From Ophiura sarsii (Eukaryota > Echinodermata > Ophiuroidea > Amphilepidida > Ophiuridae): 64,000 nucleotides of DNA. The stretch spans positions 31,360,811 through 31,424,810 of the forward strand of contig CM069445.1 of NCBI GenBank assembly GCA_035610835.1, read 5' to 3'. The first letter of the stretch is position 1. Every line of letters begins with the position of its first letter. Shown here one piece after another: positions 1 through 12,666 of this stretch. The position numbers and the translations under genes were made by a program. The notes beneath the pieces are model-generated. The model was not told where the DNA came from, searched no databases, and saw nothing but the letters and a program-made list of their open reading frames with translations.

Positions 1-61
1 TTTTTGTCCTTAGCCATCACTTTAACCGGCGTTTGCGCTATTGTTCAAGTTTCACTTTAAC

Positions 62-640
62 CAATTGATAGTCACACGGACAAACGGTACCGAAAATAAG
101 TGACCTCCGACAAGAAGGGACCGGTCGGACTTCACTTATTTTCAGGCCTCGGCCGACTCTTTACTGCTGATAAGATAGTTGCCGTTTGCAGCTTAAGAAG
201 ATGATTCACATGTAGCAGTGGAATTACAGCGCTTGGTAATCTTGTAAAATTGTTTTTCTACATTATCAGCTTTACTGGACGCACTTGATAGATAAACCTG
301 AGATTACGCGAAAAATTATTTGCCGAAATATCCTAGTCCCTTTTTACATTAAAGTATTTATACGATTACTTTTTCAAATTTATTTATCGGAAAAAGAGTA
401 CTTTAGGTCTATACCAGTGTCGTCCAATACTGAAACACCAAATTGTGTTCCAGTACCGAGCGATACTGGAACATTTTTATGCTGCAGTATTGTGAGATTT
501 GAACAATACTGGTACATAATAATGTTCCAGTACCACCAAATACTGAAACATTTTATACATGTGCCAGTATCGTCCGATATTGGAACACTGAGTTTGTGTT
601 CCAGTATCGGAAGATACTATACAGTCCAGAATCTGGGATC
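62..640. repeat. Repeat block A, copy 1
   Basis: This block recurs at about 12,667-13,190 with the same order of parts. It opens with a hairpin at 92-143 (arms GAAAATAAGTG / CACTTATTTTC with a GTCGG-type inner stem). A segment ending in a TTACAGCGCTTGG motif follows, which resembles the 3' ends of SINE/LINE elements elsewhere in the window (compare 41,327-41,362). Last comes the palindrome array described separately. No credible coding region is seen; the open frame at 285-671 runs across the palindromes. Confidence 0.75.
413..627. repeat. Array of six palindromic units, spacing about 37 bp
   Basis: Units with the core CAGTATCGnnCGATACTG start at about 415, 451, 485, 528, 565 and 602, so spacing is 34-43 bp. 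The best unit, near 448-475, reads outward to GTTCC and GGAAC on its two sides. The duplicated copy is at about 13,020-13,190. A second array with the same core but 25-bp spacing lies at 11,247-11,390. The function is unknown. Confidence 0.75.
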
Positions 641-869
641 TCAAGTACACTTTTCCCTAAAAATCTATTAGTATCTGAAACTGAAAACTTAAGTTTACCT
701 ACAGCTGCATGTATACTCAACGCCAATCCCAATCAATATACCTGCATGTTGGTGTAATTCTTATTCAATCAGATCAACCTTCTGTCAGGAATTATGTATC
801 ATAACAAGCATGGTTGACGTAAGCAAAATAATACGTCAGCATTTTAATGAATTACCGGATTATATACAT

Positions 870-3800
870 GTACAAACGAATTACTAACGTTACTGTTTGA
901 ATATACTAATTATACAATCTCGTCTCGTGTACTATTACTGAATCGGATCTCTTTAGATTGATGAGTTGAAAGGAAGGCTATTCAGCTCAAACACACTTAT
1001 TATCTGCACTTTTTGACAGATCACGAGAATATCACGATTCGCGGGAAGAATTAACACATCGAGTTTTCGCAAGTTGTAAATGAACAATATTAACAAATCA
1101 CTTGCGGCTTTTTTGCAGTTAAGTGGCGATACCTGTTGCACATCTTGATTGATATATTAATCGATTTTCAATCCTATTTGAACGATTATATTCTTTTAAC
1201 CTTCTTTTTTCACACAGTTATCAATACAGAAATGTAATATATATAAATGCTTGCGATACATGTTGCCAATCTTGATTGATATATTACTCGCCGTAAACAC
1301 GACACTCCTTGACGAGGTTACCGATAAGAGATTACACATGTTTTTAGACATGGCACTGAGCTTATAGCAAAAACTAAACCTGAGGCGTGTTATTGGAGTA
1401 AGCAAACCCGTACGGTCCTTACGACTTCTACAATCAAATTTTAAATAAGCACCCCATCCCTTAAGTCAATTAAATGACTATATTCTTACAAAAAATGTTT
1501 AAGTTTTACGTGGTCGGGATGCAAATCACACAAAAATCGGTATCATTCATAATTTGTTAAAGGTAGTATTGACTAACCGATATTGTGTTCTCTGTACAGG
1601 TCACATAACTTTATTTTTATAATTGGAGAAAACCTGCCATGAAATCAGTGACGAAAATCATGTGCGCACTTGAGTGCGTTGTACTTGTGAATGTTTCTGA
1701 TGAGATGCGTATTTGTTGATCGAGAATTAGTTGTTTTGATTTACCTTACTATGAAATAGAACAAATTCCATGCGGATCAATAATCAGCGTGTAATAGTCA
1801 GAGGCAATACGGTTGCCATGGGACTCAGTTTGTTCTATGGAACAGTTTGGAAAGAGCAGAAAGTTTTAAATTGGGTGTTAAATGTGTTATTCTTAGAGGA
1901 CACGAAAACAGCCGAATTACATATCATTGGAAAGCTTAGAGTTCACAGAAAGCAACAAAAAAATGGTTTCCGTGTCCAAAACTTCCACTGGAAATAATAA
2001 TAATTAGCATAAGAAAGTACCCGGTTGACGCGGCGGCAAACCCGGAAGTGAAATGGTTAACATTGAGATTAGTCGTGTGACGTCAGCAAAGTGGCTCGAG
2101 TATGTAAACAAACTCATTTATTCCAATTAATACTAACTTACTGTCTAATAGCAGTTTTGCTTAATCTCGGATACAGAAACTCCTTTCGGAGGTAATGTGT
2201 ACGTACTGTTTTTACGCTAAAAGAGGTTACACGAGGTTAAATATACTGGTTTACATAATTGCCAATTTATATTGTGTCCTCCTGAGAGCTCACGATGGTT
2301 AGGAATTATGTACAGATTATGGTTTTATTAAAGTCCAGTAATTAATTTGTTTAATGTCCTAGAAACTTCTAATAGCGCTGTTGGAATTCTTAATTGCATT
2401 ATACAGAAACGTCCACTGACGTAAGCTTTCGAGTTATAAGAACATACGAACATAAAAACCTTCTGAGGTGTAAGTTTTATAAAAATAAAAGGTCAATTAG
2501 TGATAAGGAGAGACGAACGCTTCTTGTTGGCGTCAGACTTCCAGCCCGATCGATTTATCTAGAGCAAATAATGTAATTATCTTTTTGTTCCTATCAACTG
2601 TATTGTTATAATAGTAAAAAAACTGGTTCCGACTGAAGGAGCGAAATAAACACACAACAAGCCGCGCCGCTTAATGTCACAACTCGATAAAAGCAAGGAC
2701 ATTCAACGATCCACGTATCCACGATCTCCCGTTCATTAAAACAGGCGCATAACCATTTGGCTATAGGTACTTGTTGATGTACAGCACTTTGAATACGGAC
2801 CAAGTGACTAAGGCATTCGGAGTTCCCACACAAACACAATAAAGGTACTGTAACTGGTCAGGAGTCCTGGTTGCAGGTGGACTAGTAAATAATAAAATAA
2901 GTTGATACATTATTATGGTACATAATTGCATCATTTTCTCTACTAGAGCTTGGTTTTAACGTCATAGTTTCTGTTATTTATTGGCACTGAATTTGAGATA
3001 ATAAACCATTCGATGTGTTCTATCTAAGAATTATTGCTTGTTCATCTACCATGATAGTTATTTGTCTTATAGCGTGTTGCGAGTTAGCCCAGCGCATGGG
3101 AAACTTACGTTATGATGTCTCTCATTTTATTACAAAGTTGCAGTACATTGCTAATAAGCGTTCTTAATCGCATGAACTTACTTTTGAATCAATAATTAGC
3201 ATAGCAAAAGGCAATACGTTATGCTATTGGACGCAGCGCCTGCACTCAGTTTGCCTTAAAATTGTACTGAGCAGAAACTTATACATTTGTTGTCTAATGT
3301 AAACATACATATTATGATATATTACTTTTTAATTGTTTAAATAACTAATAAACTGCAATTCTGCTCTTATCCCAGATGTAGGTGCTTAACTCTTTTGAAA
3401 GTAATGTACACGTTTTATACTTACGCTAAAAGATGACCGAATGAGGTTATACGAGGTTACATATACTTCGGTATTTGGTTTGCATAATTATCTATTTATA
3501 TTTTGTTCTCCTGATAGTGAAACAATTAAGTACATATTTTATGTTTGATCATAACCCGGTATTCAATTCAAATTAAAAGTCCCGAAAACGTTTGATAGCG
3601 CTACTGTGAATGTTAATTGATTACACGGAGAGACTACCACTTCTTGTTGACGTCAGATTTCAAGCCAGAAGCCATAATGAGTTTAATATTTACATTGTAA
3701 TTCGTCCCTGCAGTTGTATTTCGCTTGTCGATATAATATTATGGATATACTCTTACGTCCTTCTCCTTTGTATCGGTTTGCTCGGTTTTCAATTTCAGAA

Positions 3801-4690
3801 CGACTTATAGTAATGACAACTTAACCATAAAAAGCCTACAAGGCATCCTCAGCGCAATGTTAACGCCCCCATTTCCAGGAAACAAAGTGTCAAAGGAAAC
3901 AATGTGTCAAACGATATGTATTAATATCATCAACATATCAAAAACAAACCACCTGAAAGCGCAATGTTATTGTCCTCCACTTCCATAGCAAACACAATGT
4001 ATAGTTCACATGGGATGGCTTTATCATTTGCTCGATAATAATCCCGCTATAAAATGTCATTTCCCAGTGCGGAAAAAATCGCACGAGTCACACTCATTGC
4101 TAACCTTTCGGTTTTCACACTTTACATTTATATTTTTTTTGTCGCGTGCCATTAGAAAATGTCAGTAACACCTGTATACGAATCCTTTCTATGATTCGTC
4201 TGAAAATAAGGTTACCAAATTATAAATATTCGTTTCGCTCAAATGATCGATCAATTTATGTATTATTCGATATTGAATGCCACAAAAGGAAAAAGAAACT
4301 GGCATTTCTGAAGAATGAAAACAAAAATCTCATATTTGGAATTTAAAAGTCAGTCAAGCCCATAGTGTAGGTCTTTTTGGCCCTAGCGGACAAAATCGCA
4401 GGTTTAATTAATTGACATGTTTTTCTGCTTGATAGTCAGTTTGTTGATTGACAATAATTGAAAATACACTAAACACTCGTGTACTGATGAGAGACTTTGC
4501 AATGCTTTACATACAAATTACTCCCTCTAAACAATTAGCCCTAAGTTGTATATTACACAGAAAGAACTGGAGTCAAATTACACCTTTGTTGATGGAGGTA
4601 TTTTGCTGGCACTTGTAGATCTGATGATGTTAGACACTTGATATGAACATACTTGTATTATATTATATTATATCTAGAGTTGAAGTATAG
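870..4690. repeat. Long diverged direct repeat, copy 1
   Basis: Most of this stretch has a collinear, diverged counterpart at about 14,218-18,640. Shared landmarks include a segment ending in TTGATTGATATATTA (about 1,140), TCACATAACTTTATTTTTAT (about 1,601), the GCATGGGAAACTTACGTTA segment (about 3,095) and AACTGGAGTCAAATTA (about 4,565). It also contains a submodule of about 1.2 kb: sequence around 2,140-2,560 is repeated, diverged, around 3,340-3,670 and partly around 4,690-4,810. Each submodule ends near a conserved TTCTTGTTGNCGTCAGA segment. No conserved open frame links the copies, so this looks non-coding. Confidence 0.7.
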
Positions 4691-5560
4691 ATTTATGTTT
4701 GATTAAAATCCGGTAAAATAATTTGTTTATTGATCCGGAAATCTTTAATAGCCCCGGTGCGAATGTCAAGCGTATGTAGAGAGAGATGCCCATTTCCTAT
4801 TGGCGTCACAACAGCCCAAAATGCAATGTTAACGTCCGTCCCTATTAACAGGAAACAAAATCTTGTTAATGTCAAACGATAAGGTATTATTATCAAACAA
4901 ATGTCAAACCATCAGAGTCTTATTAATCGCTGAAAGCGCAATGCTATTATCCTCCGCTTCCACGATACAAAATGTGATGTACTAACATGTATGCCTTCCG
5001 TATGTCGTTTACATTGTATAGTTTTACATGACTTCTACATTCGCCCGATAATAATCGCGTCATAAAATGTCATTTCCCCAGTACGCAAAATATCGCTTAA
5101 GGGATGCTTATTACTAACTAGTTTAGTTCTCACACATCATGGGATTCATGTTAAGTTATTGGCGTGTTCCCGCGAAAAATGTCAACTGTTTCTTACGATC
5201 AAATAAATACACCAAGTTTTAACAGTCGGATGCTACTATTAGGGGTTAGATATAAATTTCTTCAGTTAATCCGAAAAGGAAACAAAAGGTTCATCTGAAA
5301 ATCTGGTTCCTAAACAGCCAAGCCTTTTAGTCACGCGTTACTCGAAATTCAATGTCACAAAAGAGAACAAACACACAACGGAACATAAATAACCTATGGC
5401 GCAGTTTTTTCCGTTGCCTTAGCAGAGGTTCTCGTTGGTTCAATCGCTTGACATGTCGTTCGAGTTCTTCATTGGTATATTGAGTGATTATGATTTAACA
5501 TACACAAAACTCTCGTCTACTGACTGGGACATTGCAATGCGTACATGCTTCCAATAATAA
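4690..5560. other. Partial repeat modules, no gene seen
   Basis: This holds a third, more diverged piece of the 1.2-kb submodule and a second version of the 3,850-4,120 segment (shared GAAAGCGCAATG and AAAATGTCATTTCCC words). No coding region or RNA gene is supported. Confidence 0.5.
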
Positions 5561-5564
5561 TAAG

Positions 5565-6150
5565 CACTTAGCTGATTTATATATTCAACTAAGTAGGAAA
5601 GAACAGGAGTCAAATTAGCACCTTTGTTGAGTGAACTTATTTATAACTGGGTCACTTAGATCCGATAATGTTGTGATAAATGATACGTGCACAAAGTGGT
5701 GTCGTATACCCATAGAGACAGTCTTCAATGTTGGTTGGTACATTGTTATATGGGGATTTTTCTGGCTGTTCATATGCTCATCTGTCAGTAAGGCGACGAA
5801 AAAAGACCCTGTTAGAATTTCCAACAAATATAATAGAAAAATAGAAAATAGAAATGTGTTTTTTTTTTTTTTGGGGGGGGGGGGGGGGGATCCGAGAAAA
5901 AACACTCACTCTAAGCACTTAGCTGTTAGTTAGGCTATATATTAAAGTAAGTAAGGAATAATTGGAGTCAAATAAGCCCCTTTGTTGATTGAAGGTATTT
6001 ATAACTGGGTCACTTGTTAGATCTGATGACGTTTTGATAAAGATACGTGAACAAAATGGTGTCATAATTACACCCAAAGAGGAATTTTGGTATATTGTTC
6101 TATGGGGATTTTTGTGGCAGATGAGTCTATGAACTCCCGTAAGTAAGTCA
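5565..6150. repeat. Diverged tandem duplication with T/G homopolymer
   Basis: The segment at 5,565-5,790 is repeated at about 5,930-6,150 (shared TTATAACTGGGTCACTT and ATATTGTTCTATGGGGATTT-type words), giving a period near 365 bp. Between the halves is a run of 14 T followed by 17 G (5,859-5,889). The stretch from 6,150 to 6,900 has no supported gene. Confidence 0.6.
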
Positions 6151-7061
6151 ACGAAACAAAGAAATCAATTTTGTTGTTGTTAAAAATCATCAAAATGTTC
6201 ACGAAAATTTAGAAGACAATTTGCTCGTACATGTAGAACACGGTGTGTTTTTGTCGTCGCCTAAGCACATTGTTGAGTTATGACAGACCACAATGGGATT
6301 GAGTCAAAGATAATGACCAGGCATGTCCATTAAAGAAATTTGAATGAATAATTGTGGGGCGTAATAAGTAAATTATATATTTGAAAATCAATTTATAGAA
6401 AATGTAGTGCTCTAATGTAACCGGTTAGTTGAAGTTCATGCATCGGTAGTAACCATCCGATGCATACTTATACTTTTATCAGGTAAAACTAATAATTTAA
6501 AAGTCAGATCTGGTTGAGTTTTACCGAGGGCCTTTCATTACTGCAAGCACGCCAATGAAGCATTTCATTAATTACGTCAGCACCAGATTCCTCAAACTAT
6601 TGCGGTATTTATGTCAGATTACGTATTGTTGGAAATTCCTCCTATTCGGGTGCATATCAGATACCCTGATATATTATTGATTTTTTGAACTGCTTCTAAC
6701 TCGTCCTGGAACATATTATTAATGGTTAGGTTCATATTTCAAACATTAAAGAAGTATCGAATACTATTTAAACAATTAACTGATTTACAAATCTATTACC
6801 ATCTAAAATTATCTAATCTGGCATGTTAGTATAATTTCAACTTTACCAGGATATGTATATGACTGAATAAGCAAATTAATACGACTGCATAAAGATATAT
6901 TACCGAATTATATTCACATTGATTACTTAGCTCACGTTTGAGTATACCAATTATACACTCTTAAAACTATAACGTTCTTCATGTGTACTATTTCACGTAT
7001 ACTATTACTGAATCGGTATTTTCTAGATTGATGAGTTGACAGAAAACATCTAGCTCAAGTA

Positions 7062-7715
7062 TATGGTTGGCCGAGTCCGCCATAACGTATATCAATACAC
7101 GTATTGATATACGTACTCGATTTTCGAATACATTCCAATCGAGTTTCGAGTACGTTGGATAGAGAATTGAATTCGCGGGAAAAATACACGCATTCGAAAA
7201 GTATCCTCGTATATGAACATGAAATATCACAACTACAATTATCTTTTTAATGGAAATTAAAGCATTATAACATGTGAAATTTTCTTTCCTGAATTTATGT
7301 GTATATATTTAGGTCCCTATTATGCAAACTTTATTCATGTTTTTGTGCTATAGCGCTGCATGACCGCTGCGTGTGATGCATTCACTATACTGGCATTGTC
7401 GTACACAACACATGGTATAGCCTCGGTATACCGTGGCAGTTCCTATTACCTGCCATGGGTATACATACAATGACCTGGCCTTGGTAAATAAATGCCTTTG
7501 CCCTGTAGTAAATTTCAATGCACATTGCACAATGTATGTTTAGGTTGAACTGTACAAACACAGAATTGATTGATGTTAATAATTAGAGGAGAAAATACTG
7601 TGACTATTTCTTAATCTGTTTGAAGAAGAGAAGATGGTATGATATGACCTCTTTTAAATTGCCTATCTTAACAAGCTCACAGGCATGAGCATAGATAGGA
7701 TCTTCAATTGGGCAC

Positions 7716-7749
<34 letters not shown>

Positions 7750-8910
7750 GGGAGGTCTGTGATCTGGGGCATAGCCGGCTATTTTGTTGGTATATGAAAT
7801 AAATCGAGTTTGTCATTTCATCTGGGGTGGGCATCCGGGGGATGAAACCTACCCACCTCTAAGTTACGCCCCTGGTCACAGGTCCAACATTTACAATTGT
7901 CGTGGGGAAAAGGTTCCTGACTGGGGAAAAGTGCACCCCACACCCATTCCAAAGATTCCTGACTGGGAAAGTGCATCCCACCCCACCCCACCCCACCCTA
8001 CACTTAAACCTAAATATTCCAGTGACCCGGATAAATGTAAGGCACAAGTGAATCAATAATTGTATCAGTCAGAGATCGGAGATTCACCCCTCCCCCCGAT
8101 ATACGATATAGTCACCATTCCATTTTTTTAAAATAACACTAACACATGGTTAGTAGCTACCTCTTCTTACAAAATATCAATCTGATCTAATCAAATAAAA
8201 ATAAAAATAAACTAAATTTGTAATTTAAAGTTTATAGGACGCTGCACTTAAATATTCAAAATAAAATCATAGTTATTATATTCACTCCATAAATAATTGT
8301 ATTTGGCTCACCCACATTAATTTTACACAACTCGCTCCTCAAATCGCTCCACAACTCTCACCCAGTGTGGTGGTGGGGGGGGGGGGGGGGGGGGGGGGGG
8401 GTGGGGCACGCCCATAGTTGTATAGTTGTACCGACGAAAGGCATGATTTACCGACAACAATTTGTGTACAGACTCCCAAGAAATCGTAAAACATGCACAG
8501 AAAAACTGCCCCCCCCCCCCTGGGTACGCCACTGCTCGCCCCACAACTCTCCATACACCTCACTGTACAACTCTCTACACATCAACTATCCCATCCCATT
8601 CACAACTCGCCATTTAGCCATCCACTACTAAACATGTTTAATATGTTGATAGTTGGCCTATAACCTAAATGTCCCTGAACGAGGCTGTTTACTATTACAT
8701 GACTGTATTACGCGGGCTCGAAATGTTTGTACCACGTGATTGGAAAATATTATCCCACGGCATCGATTCTCTATCCCACGTGCTCGAAACTCGATTGGAA
8801 TTGGTCAATATCAACCACGTGGTTTGAAATTCGACCACGCGTGTTCGAAAATCGAGTACGTATATTAATACGTGTATTGATATACGTTATGGCGGACTCG
8901 GCCAACCATA
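7062..8910. mobile_element. 1.85-kb DNA element with long palindromic inverted ends and 6-bp TSD
   Basis: The left end TATGGTTGGCCGAGTCCGCC and the right end are inverted copies. About 68 bp match almost perfectly, and similarity continues inward with gaps. Each end itself contains a near-palindrome of about 30 bp (ACGTATATCAATAC / GTATTGATATACGT). Direct repeats CAAGTA flank it (7,056-7,061 and 8,911-8,916). Removing the element restores a GCTCAAGTACACTTAATCTG-type sequence, found at the equivalent place in related repeats near 14,335. No transposase frame is seen, so it is non-autonomous. The superfamily is not assigned. A 31-G run lies inside at 7,718-7,748. Confidence 0.8.
8363..8534. mobile_element. 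Small hAT-like MITE nested in the 7.1-8.9 kb element
   Basis: It starts CAGTGTGGTGGTG and ends GGGTACGCCACTG, the reverse of the CAGTGGCGTA-type end seen elsewhere in the window. The 8-bp flanks CTCTCACC and CTCGCCCC agree at six positions and fit the hAT pattern of T at position 2. G and C runs lie just inside the two ends. The flanks sit in CACAACTC-rich low-complexity DNA, which weakens the TSD argument. Confidence 0.5.
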
Positions 8911-8924
8911 CAAGTACACTTAAT

Positions 8925-9870
8925 CTGCCCTATTAGATAGAACACGGGCATTATACGATTAATGGGAAGAGGTAACACATCGATTTTACGCAAGAAGATT
9001 GCAAATGAAAAATAATTTAAAAAAATCACTTGCGGCTTTCTTGTAATTAAGTGGCGATACCTTTTGCACATCTAGATTGATATATTACACGACTTTTCAA
9101 TCCTATTTTGAATGAATATATTTATTGTTCTATCTCCCTGTTGATATAAATTATGTACTCTTACAATGACACGGATTTTATCTCTTTAAACCTGACACTC
9201 CTTGCAGATGATAGGTTGCAGATCTACAATCTCTTAGATATGGCACTGGGCTTACAGGAAAAACTAAGCTTGGGGCGTGTTTTTAGAGTAAAGCACACCC
9301 GTACGGATTTCAAGTAAGCACCTCTAAGTAAATTGAATGACGATATCCTTACAAAAAATGTTTACGTTTACGTGATCGGGATGCAAATTTCACTAGAAAT
9401 CACACAATTATTAAACATAATATATATGTGCCAGTTTACCGGGCAATACACCATTTACTTTGTGTCCTCCTGAGGGTTATGCTTGATAAATGTTCAGTGA
9501 TTAATTTGTTGAAATGTTCCGTAACCATTTGATAGCTCTACTGTGAATCACAATTGTATACATGTATACGGAGAAACATATTGGCGTCATATTTTATCTA
9601 TAGCAAATTATGCCATTTTCCTATAAGCTATATCATAGTACCGTAATATTTGCACCCTTTTCTCCAGAGCCCGGTTTTAACTTCACAGTGGATATATATT
9701 AATGCCACTATATTTCAGATAATAGCCCATTGGGATGAAAGACATCGCATGCGTGCTGTTATCACGCCCCCACTTCCTGGAATCAAAATGTTATTAATGA
9801 CACTATGAAAGGTATTTTTAGCACCAAAGGATACAAATATACCATACAATCAAAAGGGTAATACAAGCTC
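8925..9870. repeat. Partial copy of the long repeat module
   Basis: It shares with the 870-4,690 and 14,218-18,640 copies the AACACATCGA, ATCACTTGCGGCTTTCTTGT and GACACTCCTTG landmarks and a reduced form of the submodule around 9,480-9,600. It lies immediately right of the 7,062-8,910 insertion, and its left half is at about 6,945-7,061. That makes it one repeat copy split by the element. Confidence 0.6.
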
Positions 9871-9984
9871 GATGCTTTCGTACTTTATTTGAGATATTTA
9901 GTTACTAATCAACTGCATGTAGATTGATTAATTATGTTTCGGTTCGAGTATACCAATTAATTATAAAATCTCAAAACTACTGCA

Positions 9985-10620
9985 TGCTGCATGTTTACTT
10001 TTTCTGAATCGGATTTGTTTTGATTGATGTGGAGATAGAAACCAGCCAGTTTCAAACAACGTTAATCTGCCATGTTTGACCAATCATCACGGTTCGCGGG
10101 AAGAGTTAACACATCGAATGTACACGAGAAGTTTGCAAATTAAACAAAATAATCACTTATCATGCTTACGGCTTTCTTGGAATTAAAATGGCGATACTTT
10201 TTGCAAATCTTGATTGATATATTATTCGCCTTTTCAATTCAATTTGGAATAATTGTATTCATGATTTAATCCATTGGTAAATGTGTCTATAATGGGAATA
10301 AAGGTTACATATTCATGCTGCATGTATACTATTTCTAATTCGGATTTGTTTTGATTGATGTGGAGATAGAAACCAACACGTTCCAAGCACAGTTAATCTG
10401 CCATGTTTGACCAATCATCACGATTCGCGGGAATGTACACAAGAAGGTTGCAAATTAAAAGAAAATCACGCTTACGGCTTTCTTGGAATTAAAATGGCGA
10501 TACTTATTGCAAATCTTGATTGATATATTATTCGCCTTTTCAATCCAATTTGGAATAATTGTATTCATGATTACTTCCATTGGCAAATGGGTCTATAATG
10601 GTAAAGAAGGTTAAATATTC
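9985..10620. repeat. Tandem duplication, period about 330 bp
   Basis: The segment beginning CATGCTGCATGT at about 9,986 is repeated from about 10,314. Both copies carry GATTTGTTTTGATTGATG, GGAGATAGAAACCA and TGCAAATCTTGATTGATATA. The unit is itself a variant of the module at 890-1,180 and 14,220-14,540. Confidence 0.7.
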
Positions 10621-11246
10621 TCACAGTGACAGTGTTTTATTTCGTGTTATATACCTGAATTATTTGAAAAGGTTGCTAAAAAGAGATTGTGATTTATACG
10701 TGTTTTTATGAATTGATACTGGGTTTATAGCAACAACTGAAGCTCAGGATGTTATTACAGTAAATCAAATTCATTGTCCTGTAATATTTTTAGCGATGTA
10801 AATTAATAAATGATGATATCCTTATAAATGTTAAAGCTTTTTTGTCTTGGTCGGAGTACAACTATATATCATTTTAAACGGTAATATTTCGCCACTTTTG
10901 AAAACAATGTGTTCCTAAACTCTCAGATACTGGTATTCGGTTACGTAAAATTTGTCTGTATCGCTTGATATTTATTTTTCCAGTTTCACCCTTTCCATTT
11001 TAAGATGATACTCGAAAACAATTATTGAGCGATACTGAAACAGTATTGAACGATCTATATGGCTTCCTCCGGACAGTGACCTAACTTAACAGACGCAGCT
11101 TTTACGCACGCGTATGTATCTTCCTTCACTCAACGCTCGTGTGTATAGGCCAGTGCCTCGACTAGGCACGCGCGTTATGTGCTGCAATTAGTAGAATACA
11201 TAGTTACGTCACTGTCTCGTGATGGCCAAATAGACTATAGGTGTTT

Positions 11247-11395
11247 GAGTATCGAACGATTATGGTGTTTGAGTATCTGACGATACTGAATGTTTGAGTA
11301 TCTGACGATACTGGGTATTTCAGTATCTTACGAAACTGGGTGTTTCAGTATCGCCCAATGTTGAATGTTAGAGTATTGAACGATTCTTAGTATTG
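11247..11395. repeat. Array of six palindromic units, 25-bp period
   Basis: Units beginning GAGTATC or CAGTATC start at 11,247, 11,271, 11,296, 11,321, 11,346 and 11,371, an almost exact 25-bp period. The core TATCTGACGATACTG is the same inverted motif as in the 37-bp array at 413-627. Scattered single units lie at about 10,930-11,070. Confidence 0.75.
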
Positions 11396-11409
11396 CATTG
11401 CTCGATTTA

Positions 11410-11562
11410 GGGGTTCAATAAGGTTTCGGAGTTGTTTATCTTGAATCGACAACGGTAAGACGGGTTTATTTTGCGAGGGCAGCTTTAGCTGCCCGAGCAA
11501 AATAAACCCGTCTTACCGTTGTCGATTCAAGATAAACAACGACGAAGACCTTGTTGAACCCC
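11410..11562. repeat. Large near-perfect palindrome (cruciform)
   Basis: Positions 11,431-11,474 are the exact reverse complement of 11,497-11,540 (44 bp). The centre GGGCAGCT-TT-AGCTGCCC adds an 8-bp stem. Outer similarity with small gaps extends to about 11,410 and 11,562 (GTTCAA / TTGAAC words). A second small palindrome, GTTGAACCCCGTTCAAC, sits at the right edge. No coding sense is seen. It may be a foldback element reduced to its ends. Confidence 0.85.
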
Positions 11563-11564
11563 GT

Positions 11565-12325
11565 TCAACAACGACCAAACATATTTACATCATTCAAATG
11601 TGAATATCGTTTTGGATAATTAATGAAAACAAGTACAAAACTTGTTTTAATAGCCTTAATTTGACATTAAAAAAATAGCTGCTCTTTAAAAATCGAGAAA
11701 AAAAAGTTTACGTTTATTATAAGTAGGCCCTTATTTGGACATCGTCCGTTCCCCGTAAATGGGCGATCGAACTTCAGAATAGGCTGGGTTACAAAAGGTA
11801 AACATGAGAGAAGACAAATTATTTTGCAAGTAATTGTGAAATTAAAAATATTTTGTAAATAGCATTTTATTCACACACCACCTTTAACATTCGGAGAAAA
11901 ATTAAATCAAGAATGCGTTTAATTTACACAACACATTTTGATACATGTTTGTAGAATATTTGTATAAAATCAAAACACACCCCTCCGTTTCAATAGTGGT
12001 ACGGTCCTGGAGATCAAAGCGAACACGTTTCGCCGCGATGATGCAAAAATTGCGATTCTCTTGCGCTCAGGTAGCGACGGTTCGGCTAAAATTGTGGCTT
12101 TAGAAGTGAACCTTTACATATGGCCCTCGCCAAGAATATTTTCCTCAGGGGTATAGCTACATTTCGGTATATAAAGCTATTTGCTAACTTTAAGGATTTC
12201 ATGGCGAAATGCATTTATACGCCGAAAAAATGAACAAATTTGTGCGAACATTTTTGTTTGTTTACAATTTTGCGGTTTCCAAATAAGGTTCGCTATCCTA
12301 GTAATTTGCATTTGAACAGTGGGTT
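11565..12325. other. No gene seen
   Basis: AT-rich unique-looking DNA with no credible open frame, RNA gene or recognised repeat. Confidence 0.4.
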
Positions 12326-12329
12326 TATC

Positions 12330-12660
12330 TCAAATCAACAACGCTTTGTTACTGTACTTAAGGTATGGGGGAGTTGTTGAACTAAGAATCATTGCTTATT
12401 CATTGTCCATAGTACTATATCTTATTGCGTATAGTGAGTGGGCCAAGCGCATGGGAAACTTACGTTATACTGTCTTTCATTACAATACATGTTGCTGTAA
12501 ATTGCTATTTAGCGTGTTTTCTTATTTGATTTACCTTTCTTTTAAACATGGACTCAATGAATAAATTCAACTAAAATCCATAATCAGCGAGCAATAGCAA
12601 GAAATAACACGGTAAGCTATTGTTAAAGATCCCGAACTTAGTTTGCTTTAAGGAACAATT
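12330..12660. repeat. Partial repeat-module copy
   Basis: This resembles the segment at about 2,990-3,270 and 16,480-16,740, including GCGCATGGGAAACTTACGTTA-type sequence and the following AT-rich part. It directly precedes block A copy 2. Confidence 0.6.
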
Positions 12661-12666
12661 TGCACA

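Noticed and set aside
285..671. 128-codon frame as a small gene
   Set aside because: It runs across the palindrome array; the homologous segment at 12,900-13,190 does not keep the frame.
8323..8631. Poly-Pro or poly-Gly frames
   Set aside because: Caused by G/C homopolymers inside a MITE.
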